Source: Candidatus Omnitrophota bacterium (GTDB lineage: Bacteria; Omnitrophota; Gorgyraeia; 1-14-0-20-64-10). From it: a stretch of 8,272 nt of DNA. The stretch covers positions 1-8,272 of the forward strand of contig JAHFFF010000072.1 in assembly GCA_023248095.1 (NCBI GenBank), read 5' to 3'. Positions 1 to 6,503 of this stretch are shown here, piece after piece. A model generated the notes under the pieces. That model was given only the letters and a program-made list of their open reading frames with translations, ran no database searches and was not told the DNA's origin. Position 1 is the first letter of the stretch, and each line of letters begins with the position of its first letter. The position numbers and the translations under genes were made by a program.

Positions 1-567
1 ATCCGGAAGATGGGTGTGGTCCAGGTTGATCCCGGGGAAATGCCGGCCCTCCTGCCGAACGATCCGGCCCGGAACGCCGACGACGACGGAATCGGCCGGA
101 ACCTCCCGGACGACCACCGCGTTGGCCCCCACCTGCACGTTGTCGCCGATGGTGAAGCTGCCGAGCACCTTCGCCCCGGCTCCGATCACCACGTTGTTGC
201 CGATGGTGGGATGGCGCTTACCCTTCTCCTTCCCCGTCCCTCCCAGCGTAACTCCCTGGAAGAGGGTAACGTTGTCTCCGATCTCCGCCGTCTCGCCGAT
301 CACCACCCCCATGCCGTGGTCGATGAACAGCCCCTTGCCGATCTTGGCCCCGGGGTGGATCTCAATCCCGGTGCTCATCCGAGCGGCCTGCGAGATCACC
401 CTAGCGAGGAACCTGCATCCCGGAAGGCCGCATCCATGCAGGAGGTGGGCCAAGCGATAGTACGCAATCGCCCAAACGCTCGGGTAAAGGAGAAACACCT
501 CCCAAGCCGACCGGGCCGCCGGGTCCCGCTCCAGCGCCGCTTGGATCTCTCCACGCAACGGCCACAT
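1..567 (-). CDS. cysE: Serine O-acetyltransferase (CysE), 3' end beyond window
   Basis: This enzyme transfers acetyl from acetyl-CoA to L-serine, giving O-acetylserine for cytosolic cysteine synthesis. The frame is open from ATG 567 to base 1 without a stop, giving 189 residues of an expected 220-240, so only the C-terminal tail is missing. The N-terminal helical part (about 1-65) includes DPAARSAWEV (15-24). The left-handed beta-helix of hexapeptide repeats follows. Family signatures are GIEIHPGA (67-74), FIDHGMGVVIGET (81-93; His84 matches E. coli His158), QGVTLGGTGKEKGKRHP (104-120; His119 matches His193) and VVGVPGRIV (162-170). Glu69 stands where E. coli has Asp143. It resembles the short Bacillus-type enzyme that lacks the long enterobacterial N-terminal extension. 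The start lies 2 nt after the ispF stop, behind a weak GGTGGG-like ribosome site inside ispF, so coupled translation is likely. Confidence 0.96.
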   Translation of the reverse strand, partial: MWPLRGEIQAALERDPAARSAWEVFLLYPSVWAIAYYRLAHLLHGCGLPGCRFLARVISQAARMSTGIEIHPGAKIGKGLFIDHGMGVVIGETAEIGDNVTLFQGVTLGGTGKEKGKRHPTIGNNVVIGAGAKVLGSFTIGDNVQVGANAVVVREVPADSVVVGVPGRIVRQEGRHFPGINLDHTHLPD

Positions 568-569
568 GG

Positions 570-1043
570 CTAGGTTCCCACCGAAACCACCGCGTAAGCC
601 GCGATGGCCTCTTGCTGTCCGATTGGACCTAATTGTTCCATGGTTTTAGCTTTCACATTCACGCGAGCCGGCTCGATCCCCAGCGTTTTAGCGATGGAAC
701 GGCGGATGTTCAGCTGATGAGGCGCCAGCTTCGGCTCTTCGGCCAGAACGGTAATATCGACGTTCTCCACCCGGAAACCCCGCTTCTCAACCAGCTCCAG
801 TACCTTCGTGACGAAAATTCCGCTGGCTGTATTCTTCCATCGATGGTCGGTATCCGGGAAGTAATTCCCGATGTCGCCTGCCCCGATAGCCCCCAGCAAT
901 GCGTCGCAGACCGCGTGGAAGATGACGTCGGCGTCGGAATGGCCCTGCAGCCCCTTGCCGGCCCACGGCACGACAACGCCGCCGAGAACCAGCTGCCGGC
1001 CCTCCGCAACCCGATGGATGTCAAATCCCATTCCTACCCGCAT
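570..1043 (-). CDS. ispF: 2-C-methyl-D-erythritol 2,4-cyclodiphosphate synthase (IspF)
   Basis: This is the fifth MEP-pathway step: it cyclises 4-diphosphocytidyl-methylerythritol 2-phosphate to methylerythritol cyclodiphosphate, releasing CMP, as a cytosolic homotrimer. The full length of 157 residues matches the family. Metal ligands Asp8 and His10 lie in GFDIHR and His43 follows GHSDADVIFH (34-43). GDIGNYFPDTD (56-66) is the conserved active-site loop. The cytidine-binding segment around VKAKTMEQLG (130-139) is present. The usual G-R-G-E-G just after it reads G-Q-Q-E-A here (142-146), so the residue matching E. coli Arg142 is Gln143. ATG 1043 gives the canonical MRVGMGFDIH start; a GGAG lies 13 nt upstream, a rather long spacing. 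It follows ispD by 35 nt and precedes cysE by 2 nt. Identification is secure; only the effect of the Arg-to-Gln change is open. Confidence 0.97.
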   Translation of the reverse strand: MRVGMGFDIHRVAEGRQLVLGGVVVPWAGKGLQGHSDADVIFHAVCDALLGAIGAGDIGNYFPDTDHRWKNTASGIFVTKVLELVEKRGFRVENVDITVLAEEPKLAPHQLNIRRSIAKTLGIEPARVNVKAKTMEQLGPIGQQEAIAAYAVVSVGT

Positions 1044-1078
1044 TGGTGCTATCGATCTCCGCTAACAGCCATGCAGCA

Positions 1079-1798
1079 TTAACGCAACAAAGCCTCTGCA
1101 ACTTTTAAGTCCTCTGGAGTGGTGACCTTGATATTCCGATCGGAGCCGAGGACGATCCGAACCCGTCTGCCCAACGCCTCGACCAACGCCGCGTCATCCG
1201 TTGCTGCGGCACCGTTGCGCATTCCGCGTTGGTGCGCCCACTCGAGCAACCTCCGCTCGAACACCTGCGGAGTCTGCACCGCCCAAAGCTGTTTGCGGTC
1301 CAGCGTCTTCACCACCCAGCCACCACGCGCCTGCTTGATCGTCGGCACCACCGGCACCGCGGCAATCGCCGCCCGAGAACGCTGTGCCGCCCGGAGGGTC
1401 GCGCGGATGAGGGCCGGAGTGATCAGAGGTCGAGCGGCATCATGGACCAGAACCCACTTTACCGAGGGCGGAAGCACCTTCAGCCCGCAGGAGACCGATT
1501 CCATTCTGGAATCCCCGCCGGGAACGACCGCGTCGACCTTGCGGTACCGGTATCGGCGGATCAAGCGCTTGGCGGAGGCGAGGTCCTTCCGATGCCCCAC
1601 CAGCACGATCTGATCCACCTCCCGGGTCCCCTCCAGCGCATCCAAGACCCACGCCAGCATGGGACGCCCCGCCAGCGGGACGAAGGACTTATGAACCCGG
1701 CTCCTCAAACGCTTGCCTATCCCGCCGGCGACGACGATCGCCGCGCACACCGCCCTTGTTCGCCCTTCGACAAGCTCAGGGCGAACGGAACGCTTCAC
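1079..1798 (-). CDS. ispD: 2-C-methyl-D-erythritol 4-phosphate cytidylyltransferase (IspD)
   Basis: This enzyme joins CTP and methylerythritol 4-phosphate to give CDP-methylerythritol, the third MEP-pathway step, in the cytosol. With the GTG at 1798 it has 239 residues. The nucleotide-binding start IVVAGGIGKRL (21-31) is followed by HKSF (36-39), whose Lys37 matches the conserved catalytic lysine. GGDSRMESV (94-102), VHDAARP (118-124), QTPQVF (175-180), TDDAAL (200-205) and NIKVTTPEDL (222-231) are all family motifs. GTG 1798 is chosen because it overlaps the yacL stop as GTGA and has GGAAG 8 nt upstream. A TTG at 1813 would overlap yacL further, and a GTG at 1750 would start just before the conserved core. 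Residues 4-13 come from a palindromic repeat and are not part of normal IspD. The next gene, ispF, acts two steps later in the same pathway. Confidence 0.94.
   Translation of the reverse strand: MKRSVRPELVEGRTRAVCAAIVVAGGIGKRLRSRVHKSFVPLAGRPMLAWVLDALEGTREVDQIVLVGHRKDLASAKRLIRRYRYRKVDAVVPGGDSRMESVSCGLKVLPPSVKWVLVHDAARPLITPALIRATLRAAQRSRAAIAAVPVVPTIKQARGGWVVKTLDRKQLWAVQTPQVFERRLLEWAHQRGMRNGAAATDDAALVEALGRRVRIVLGSDRNIKVTTPEDLKVAEALLR
1758..1786. repeat. Interspersed palindromic repeat, read in frame at the ispD 5' end
   Basis: A perfect 9-bp inverted repeat pairs GTTCGCCCT (1758-1766) with AGGGCGAAC (1778-1786) around an 11-nt centre, TCGACAAGCTC. A direct copy of the outer CGCCCTT lies just beside it (1751-1757 and 1761-1767). 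From memory, this matches a short palindrome scattered through many environmental bacterial genomes that is recognisable by its translations (RPELVEG, FDKLRA, STSSGRTE). Here, on the minus strand, it encodes SVRPELVEGRT between the yacL stop and the conserved IspD core. It has no T-run after the stem on either side, so it is not an intrinsic terminator. No second copy is visible in this window. Confidence 0.8.
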
Positions 1799-2823
1799 CT
1801 CGCCGGCTTCCAAGCAGGGCGGTGCTCTTCCACCTCCGGCTTGGCGAAGATCATTCGGCCTGCCGCCGTCTGCAGCACGCTGGTCACCATCACCCGCACC
1901 GTCTGCCCGATCATGCTGCGGCCCTGCTCCACCACCACCATCGTGCCGTCGTCCAGGTAGGCCACCCCCTGGTTGTACTCCTTGCCCTCTTTGATGACGC
2001 GGGCCTCCATCACCTCCCCGGGCAGGACCACCGGCTTCAAGGCGTTGGCCAGCTCGTTGATGTTCAGGACCTGCACCCCCTGCAGCTCGGCGATCTTGTT
2101 CAGGTTGAAATCGTTGGTCAGGATCCTTCCACCGATCAGCTTCCCCAGCCTCACCAGCTTGGCATCCACCTCTTTGATGTCCGGGAAATCCTCCTCACTG
2201 ATCCGCACATCCACATTGGGAATCTTCTGGACTCGGGCCAGCACATCCAGGCCACGCCGGCCGCGGTTGCGCTTGATCGGGTCCTGGCTATCGGCGATCT
2301 GCTGCAGCTCCTTCAGGACAAAACGGGGAACGACGAATCGCCCTTCAACGAAGCGGGTCTGGCAGATGTCGGCAATCCGGCCGTCGATCACCACGCTGGT
2401 GTCGAGGATAATCAGCTCTTCCCTCTGATCCTGCCGGCTGAACTTGACGTACGGGATGATGATGTTGAACTCATCGCGCCCCCGCAGCGCGATGGCCATT
2501 CCGAAGTAGCAGAAAATCACCAGCAGGATCGACCGCAGGGGAGTTCCCAGCTCCGGCCCCACCGGAACCAAATCCAGCGTCGTGATGATCAACCGGGCCA
2601 AGATCAACCCGAACAGCAGACCGAAGACCGCCGCGGAGAGACCGCGGGTGGAAACCTTCTTCAGAGAAAATTCCAGTCCAATCAAAATCATGGCCAGCAC
2701 GGCCCCGATGCTTGCACCGATGCTGCCCGCCGCCGGCCCCAACCAGGGTGCCATATGCCCGAACTGATAACCTACGATACCACTGAGCGCAACGAAGAAT
2801 AAACGAACGGACCACAACCCCAT
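1795..2823 (-). CDS. yacL: Membrane-anchored PIN/TRAM domain protein, YacL-like
   Basis: This is a predicted membrane-bound nuclease-fold protein of 342 residues, about the usual length of YacL relatives. Four hydrophobic segments come first (about 5-22, 30-50, 61-82, 96-113). A PIN domain follows (about 137-262), opening with ILDTSVVIDGRIADI (139-153). Its likely acidic metal ligands are Asp141, Glu172 (VLKELQ), Asp193 (RRGLDVLARVQ) and Asp238 (ILTNDFNLN). A TRAM RNA-binding domain occupies about 267-327 (LPGEVMEARVIKEGKEYNQG and onward). PIN domains are typically metal-dependent RNases and TRAM binds RNA, so an RNA target is plausible, but the substrate is unknown to me. ATG 2823 has a strong GAGGAGG 8 nt upstream. 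The gene stands directly before ispD, as yacL does in Bacillus subtilis. The symbol is assigned by this resemblance and position. Confidence 0.9.
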   Translation of the reverse strand: MGLWSVRLFFVALSGIVGYQFGHMAPWLGPAAGSIGASIGAVLAMILIGLEFSLKKVSTRGLSAAVFGLLFGLILARLIITTLDLVPVGPELGTPLRSILLVIFCYFGMAIALRGRDEFNIIIPYVKFSRQDQREELIILDTSVVIDGRIADICQTRFVEGRFVVPRFVLKELQQIADSQDPIKRNRGRRGLDVLARVQKIPNVDVRISEEDFPDIKEVDAKLVRLGKLIGGRILTNDFNLNKIAELQGVQVLNINELANALKPVVLPGEVMEARVIKEGKEYNQGVAYLDDGTMVVVEQGRSMIGQTVRVMVTSVLQTAAGRMIFAKPEVEEHRPAWKPAR

Positions 2824-2831
2824 CGGAATAC

Positions 2832-2838
2832 CCTCCTC
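2832..2838 (-). promoter_or_regulatory. Strong ribosome binding site for the PIN/TRAM gene
   Basis: GAGGAGG reads on the minus strand with 8 nt to the ATG at 2823, immediately after the mlaD stop codon (2839-2841). It is the best Shine-Dalgarno match in the window. It suggests this gene is translated independently of the Mla cassette upstream, unlike the overlapping genes around it. Confidence 0.8.
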
Positions 2839-3579
2839 TCACTTTCTCTTCTCCTTAGGATGAAAGAATAACTTCCAGGGATTGGCCCTCAGGTCTGCCG
2901 TCAGCGCCTTCAGATCGTCGTACAGATCGTCCTGGGTAAGGAGACGCCCGACGGTCCCCTCCCCCCGATTGATCTTCCCCATGACCTGGTTGGCCTGAGT
3001 CAGAAACAGGGTCAGTTGCGCCGTAACATCCTTGGAGTTGGCCAAGGTCTCCTTGAGGGAATCTTGGGTTTCCTGATCGGCAAAGACCCGATTGATGGAG
3101 CTGATCGCCTGCTCCATCTGTTGAACGGTCCGGTAGCCGGACTCGATCAGTTTCTCTGTGGACACGGAGTCCTTCCCGACCAGGATCTCATCCCCTGTCA
3201 GCACCCGTGCCCCCGGTGTTCCGGGGACAATCTCCAGGTACTTCTCCCCCAGTAGCCCCAAGGTATTAATGTAGGCCGTCGAATCCTCCTCCAAAACGGC
3301 GTCTCTGGAAAGCCTCACCCCCAGCTCCACCTGCACCCGCTGGTTGCTCTCGTCCCGGTAGACCCTAACCGACCGTACCTCGCCGACCTTGACCCCCGAC
3401 ACGCGAACCGGGGCACCGGTATCGATCCCGTTGACGAAGTTGAAACGGACCCGCAGGGAATAGGTGTACTGTGCCTGGGTGGTGTAAAAATCACTGATAG
3501 AAAAAACCATGACGGCCAACAAGACAAACGCGATGAACACGAACAGACCAACCTTGACCTCGCGGGTTGTCCCAGACAT
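2839..3579 (-). CDS. mlaD: MlaD-like MCE-domain lipid-binding protein
   Basis: This is the substrate-binding component of an MCE/Mla lipid ABC transporter, anchored in the inner membrane with its bulk in the periplasm. It has 246 residues, longer than E. coli MlaD (about 183). A short cytoplasmic start is followed by one membrane helix (about 9-29). The MCE domain (about 37-119) contains GAPVRVSGVKVGEV (55-68) and GLLGEKYLEIVPG (108-120). A helical region (about 140-200) may extend the periplasmic tunnel. The C-terminal motif RGEGTVGRLLTQDDLYDDL and NPWKLFF (233-239) is typical of MCE proteins outside enterobacteria. ATG 3579 lies 9 nt after the mlaF stop, and GGAGG is 13 nt upstream of the start, straddling the end of mlaF. 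MlaB and MlaC are not in this window, so the system is either simpler than in E. coli or completed elsewhere. Confidence 0.95.
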   Translation of the reverse strand: MSGTTREVKVGLFVFIAFVLLAVMVFSISDFYTTQAQYTYSLRVRFNFVNGIDTGAPVRVSGVKVGEVRSVRVYRDESNQRVQVELGVRLSRDAVLEEDSTAYINTLGLLGEKYLEIVPGTPGARVLTGDEILVGKDSVSTEKLIESGYRTVQQMEQAISSINRVFADQETQDSLKETLANSKDVTAQLTLFLTQANQVMGKINRGEGTVGRLLTQDDLYDDLKALTADLRANPWKLFFHPKEKRK

Positions 3580-3588
3580 TCTTCTGTT

Positions 3589-4332
3589 TTATCCTCCCCC
3601 GTTTTCGGACATCCCTAGGATGAACTGCCTCACCACCGGTTGATTCGTTGAGCGAATCTCCTCCACGGTCCCCACCTGGGCAATCCTGCCCTCGTGGAGC
3701 ATGGCGATCCGGTCCCCCACCCTGTAGGCGCTTGTCATGTCGTGCGTCACCACGATCCCTGTCACCTTGAAACGGTCATGCAGCTCCACGATGAGCCGGT
3801 TGATGGTATCGGCCATGATGGGATCCACCCCTGTGGTCGGCTCATCGTACAGGATCACGCGGGGCTGCATGGCCAGCGCACGGGCCAATCCCACCCGCTT
3901 GCGCATTCCTCCCGACAACTCGGCGGGCTTGAGGTGCTCAATCCCCGCAAGCCCCACCCATCCCAGACATTCCTTCACCTTCGCTTGGATCTTGTCATCA
4001 CTCATCGCGGTATGTTCTCGCAGAGGGAAGGCCACATTCTCTCCCACGGTCAGCGAATCAAACAGGGCAGCCCCCTGGAAGAGCATCCCGAACTTCAGCC
4101 TCAATTGGTTCAGATCGGCTCCGTTCATCCTGGAAATCTCCTGCCCCCCCACAATCACCTGCCCCTCGTCCGGCCGGATCAGCCCGATGATGTGTTTGAG
4201 CAGCACCGACTTGCCGCAGCCGGATCGGCCGATGATCACCATCGTCTCGCCGTCGCGGATGGTCAGGTTCACCCCCTGCAGAACGGAATGCCGGTTGAAC
4301 TTCTTGAACAGGTTGATGATTTCAATCGTCAC
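3589..4332 (-). CDS. mlaF: MlaF-like ABC transporter ATPase
   Basis: This is the cytoplasmic ATPase that powers the MlaE/MlaD lipid transporter. It has 247 residues, near the family norm. The Walker A is GRSGCGKS (35-42) with Lys41, the Q-loop glutamine is Gln86 (LFQGAALFDSLTV), the signature is LSGGM (139-143), Walker B is VILYDEP (159-165) with Glu164, and the H-loop is His197 (VVTHD). GVDPIMAD (168-175) and the R-K-R after the signature are typical of the Mla/Ttg2A subgroup. The GTG at 4332 is chosen because it overlaps the mlaE stop as GTGA and places the core strand IEIINLFKKF right at the N terminus. The preceding bases are pyrimidine-rich with no Shine-Dalgarno match, so translation probably depends on ribosomes finishing mlaE, which would help 1:1 assembly. 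Confidence 0.97.
   Translation of the reverse strand: MTIEIINLFKKFNRHSVLQGVNLTIRDGETMVIIGRSGCGKSVLLKHIIGLIRPDEGQVIVGGQEISRMNGADLNQLRLKFGMLFQGAALFDSLTVGENVAFPLREHTAMSDDKIQAKVKECLGWVGLAGIEHLKPAELSGGMRKRVGLARALAMQPRVILYDEPTTGVDPIMADTINRLIVELHDRFKVTGIVVTHDMTSAYRVGDRIAMLHEGRIAQVGTVEEIRSTNQPVVRQFILGMSENGGG
4329..4332 (-). promoter_or_regulatory. GTGA stop/start overlap, mlaE to mlaF
   Basis: The mlaF GTG (4332-4330) overlaps the mlaE TGA (4331-4329). The bases just upstream encode FYFVFP and are T-rich, with nothing resembling a Shine-Dalgarno sequence. This fits termination-reinitiation coupling between permease and ATPase. Confidence 0.75.
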
Positions 4333-5192
4333 GGAAATACGAAATAGAACAAGGCGGTGAAGAAACAGTCCGCCGTAATGATCAGGATGAACGAGATCAC
4401 AACCGCCAGGGTGGTCGAACGGCCTACCCCCTCCGCCCCGCCGCCGGTCTCGAATCCCTCATAAGAGGCGATGGTGCCGATGATGGCGGCAAACACCCCC
4501 GATTTCAACAGGCCGGTCAAAACGTCCTTGACCCGAAGGGGATCCCAGGTCATGTTCATGTAGAGGCTCGAGCCGATCCCGAGCTTGTAAACCCCCACCA
4601 GATACCCTCCCAGGATGCCGATCATGTCTGCGTAAACGGTCAGCAGGGGCAGCATGATCACCAAGGCCACCATTCGCGGAACCGACAGATGCCGGACCGG
4701 ATCGGTGCTCAAGGTCTCCAAGGCGTCGATCTGTTCGGTGACCCGCATGGTGGCCAGTTCCGCCGTGATGGCCGCTCCCACCCGGCCGGCGATCACCAGC
4801 GCCGTCAAGACGGGGCCGAGTTCCCGCGTCATCGACAGCGCCACCAAGGCGCCGATGTAGGTCTCAGCCGCCATCTTCTGCAGCTGATAGGCGCTCTGCA
4901 GGGCCAAGACCATACCGGTGAACAGGGCCGTCAAAAAGACGATGGGAAAGCTGGCCACTCCAACCTTGTCAAGCTGATCGGCAATCAGGCCCCATCGGCG
5001 GTCTTGCGCCAATTCTTTCCACCGCCAGGGCGTCACCATCTGGAGCCCCCATCGTCCCCAAGGCAACATCAAAACCCCCCAGGCAGTTCTCCCGAGGAGA
5101 AGCACCGACCCGCCGACGTAGGTGAAAAAGGTCAGCGAGGCCTCGCCCAGAGGCTCCAAGAATCTTTCATTCATGAACTCTGTCGCCCGCAT
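4329..5192 (-). CDS. mlaE: MlaE-like ABC transporter permease
   Basis: This is the inner-membrane permease of the Mla/MCE lipid transporter. It has 287 residues, slightly longer than E. coli MlaE (260) because of an N-terminal amphipathic extension. The family core is clear: FPIVFLTALFTGMVLALQSA (82-101), the highly conserved MTRELGPVLTALVIAGRVGA (121-140) and ELATMRVTEQIDAL (145-158), which forms the coupling region with the ATPase. Further hydrophobic helices lie at about 175-200, 224-245 and 262-285. ATG 5192 shares one base with the stop of the AsmA-like gene and has GGAAG 12 nt upstream. An in-frame ATG at 5174 is possible but has no better ribosome site. Coupling to mlaF downstream and to the AsmA-like gene upstream indicates a co-produced transport module. 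Confidence 0.96.
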   Translation of the reverse strand: MRATEFMNERFLEPLGEASLTFFTYVGGSVLLLGRTAWGVLMLPWGRWGLQMVTPWRWKELAQDRRWGLIADQLDKVGVASFPIVFLTALFTGMVLALQSAYQLQKMAAETYIGALVALSMTRELGPVLTALVIAGRVGAAITAELATMRVTEQIDALETLSTDPVRHLSVPRMVALVIMLPLLTVYADMIGILGGYLVGVYKLGIGSSLYMNMTWDPLRVKDVLTGLLKSGVFAAIIGTIASYEGFETGGGAEGVGRSTTLAVVISFILIITADCFFTALFYFVFP

Positions 5193-6493
5193 CAGAATTT
5201 CTTCCGGTGCTCGATCCCCACTAAAAACTCCCCTTGCTGATCCTGCCGCGGCAGTTCCGCGTCCGACTTATAGGACAGGCCCACGGTGATATCCTGATCT
5301 GATAACGGCCGCTTGATCTGAAGACCCGAAGAACCGGGGGTGGGGCTCATCTGCCAGCCAGCCACCTCCAGATTCCGGCTGAGGGGAGTCAGCTTCACCG
5401 CTTGGAAGAAATCAGGATGCCCGATCCGCCGCAGATCCACCATCCCCTCCATGAGGAGGGTCCCGGTGGGCTTTGAGAGCTGGGAATTTTCGATCTGCAG
5501 GATCGGGCCCTTCCCATGGAAGCGCAGGGCAATCTGTGTGAACTCTAAAAACCCAAATCGTCCCTCGGCCGCCAAGAGATCACCCGAGCTGATCCAATGG
5601 TTGAGGGACCCTGAAATGGAAACCTGGCCCTGCACCCGACCGGCGATTTTAGAGGGCATGTTGCCCGGCAGCCAATGGGCTACCTCCCCCAACTCTAGGC
5701 CATTCACACTCAGGGCCAGCGAAGCCCAATAAGGAAAATGCAACCCCATCTCCCCTGCCAGAGAGGCCTGTTTGCTCGATAGGCCTGCTTCGAACTCAAG
5801 CTGCGATCGTCCCACACTCCAAGTTACAGACAATTCCTCAGGAGAGAATCCCTCACGCTGGACCCATATCAGCGCATGGGCCTTCGGCTGCATCGCCAAC
5901 TCCCCGGAAGCATTCCATCCCCCCTGGAGCTCCAGCCTCGAGAGCCGGATCGCCTCCCGGCGAAACTCCCATTGGGACGAGAAATGCCGACGCACGCCCC
6001 GAACATCCTCGACCCATCCGAAGACCACCGGCTGCAGGGCACGCCCGCCGACCTCCACCTCCGCCTTCAGGAGACGGTGCTCCACCGTGAGCTCCCCCTC
6101 CACCTGCATGTAGGTCCCTGGACTTCCGGTGAGGTAGAGGCGGCCCTCGGCCTGAAGCGGTACCCCGGCCATCGTGACATTCAAGCCGGTTAGCGTCACC
6201 GATTGAACCGCCCCCTTCTGCCAAGACCCCTGGAACAGCTTGCCGCTCAGGGCGGAAAGGAGGGAACCCTCCATTCGGAGACGTCGGATGTTCAGCGGAA
6301 CCTTCCCAAAGGAAACTTGATGCAGCGTAAGTCGACGCAGGGAGAAGGACACCCGTCCCACATGAACGGGCACCTTGAGAAACTGGCTTAAGTCCTGCTC
6401 TATCTTCACACGGGCCCACTCCGCGCCGAACAGGGCCGCCGTGCCGCAGGCGAGAAGTAAAAGGACTAGGATGACACCAGGAACGCGTTTCAC
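5192..6493 (-). CDS. AsmA/TamB-like periplasmic protein, putative lipid-transfer partner of Mla
   Basis: I cannot assign a named family member, but the layout is AsmA-like. It has 433 residues, with one N-terminal hydrophobic helix (about 5-22), then a short helical stretch with basic and acidic residues (WARVKIEQDLSQFLKVPV, 26-43) running into VHVGRVSFSLRRLTL. The rest is almost wholly beta-rich, with alternating polar and hydrophobic residues and repeated G-x-L/V strands (for example LTGLNVTMAGVPLQAEGRLY, 101-120, and IAGRVQGQVSISGSL, 283-297). It ends in GEFLVGIEHRKKF, a strand closing on Phe. AsmA-fold proteins such as TamB and YhdP move phospholipids between membranes; this one is shorter than any of the E. 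coli set. GTG 6493 is chosen, 10 nt after the clpC stop, with a weak AAGAAAG upstream. An ATG at 6574 would overlap clpC by 71 nt and add residues before the membrane helix. An LLAC lipobox-like site (13-16) leaves a lipoprotein possible. Confidence 0.72.
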   Translation of the reverse strand: MKRVPGVILVLLLLACGTAALFGAEWARVKIEQDLSQFLKVPVHVGRVSFSLRRLTLHQVSFGKVPLNIRRLRMEGSLLSALSGKLFQGSWQKGAVQSVTLTGLNVTMAGVPLQAEGRLYLTGSPGTYMQVEGELTVEHRLLKAEVEVGGRALQPVVFGWVEDVRGVRRHFSSQWEFRREAIRLSRLELQGGWNASGELAMQPKAHALIWVQREGFSPEELSVTWSVGRSQLEFEAGLSSKQASLAGEMGLHFPYWASLALSVNGLELGEVAHWLPGNMPSKIAGRVQGQVSISGSLNHWISSGDLLAAEGRFGFLEFTQIALRFHGKGPILQIENSQLSKPTGTLLMEGMVDLRRIGHPDFFQAVKLTPLSRNLEVAGWQMSPTPGSSGLQIKRPLSDQDITVGLSYKSDAELPRQDQQGEFLVGIEHRKKF

Positions 6494-6503
6494 TACTTCT
6501 TTC

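Noticed and set aside
10..573. Plus-strand open frames opposite cysE
   Set aside because: The minus strand carries an unmistakable CysE across the whole span; the plus-strand products show no family motifs.
1758..1786. Palindrome as a transcription terminator between yacL and ispD
   Set aside because: The stem is GC-rich but no T-run follows on the minus strand, and the genes on both sides overlap or nearly abut.
1811..1813. TTG at 1813 as the ispD start
   Set aside because: It would give a larger overlap with yacL; the GTG at 1798 forms a GTGA overlap with a GGAAG at suitable spacing.
1756..2802. Long plus-strand open frame (348 codons) opposite the PIN/TRAM gene
   Set aside because: It is the antisense shadow of a well-identified gene; its translation is rich in His, Gln and Asp with no domain pattern, and it starts inside the palindromic repeat.
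3694..4360. Two overlapping plus-strand open frames opposite mlaF
   Set aside because: Both are complements of the ATPase motifs, with no ribosome site and no recognisable domain.
6446..6457. Lipobox (LLAC) making the AsmA-like protein a lipoprotein
   Set aside because: Leu at -2 is uncommon and the hydrophobic stretch continues past the Cys, which fits an uncleaved membrane anchor better; kept only as an alternative.
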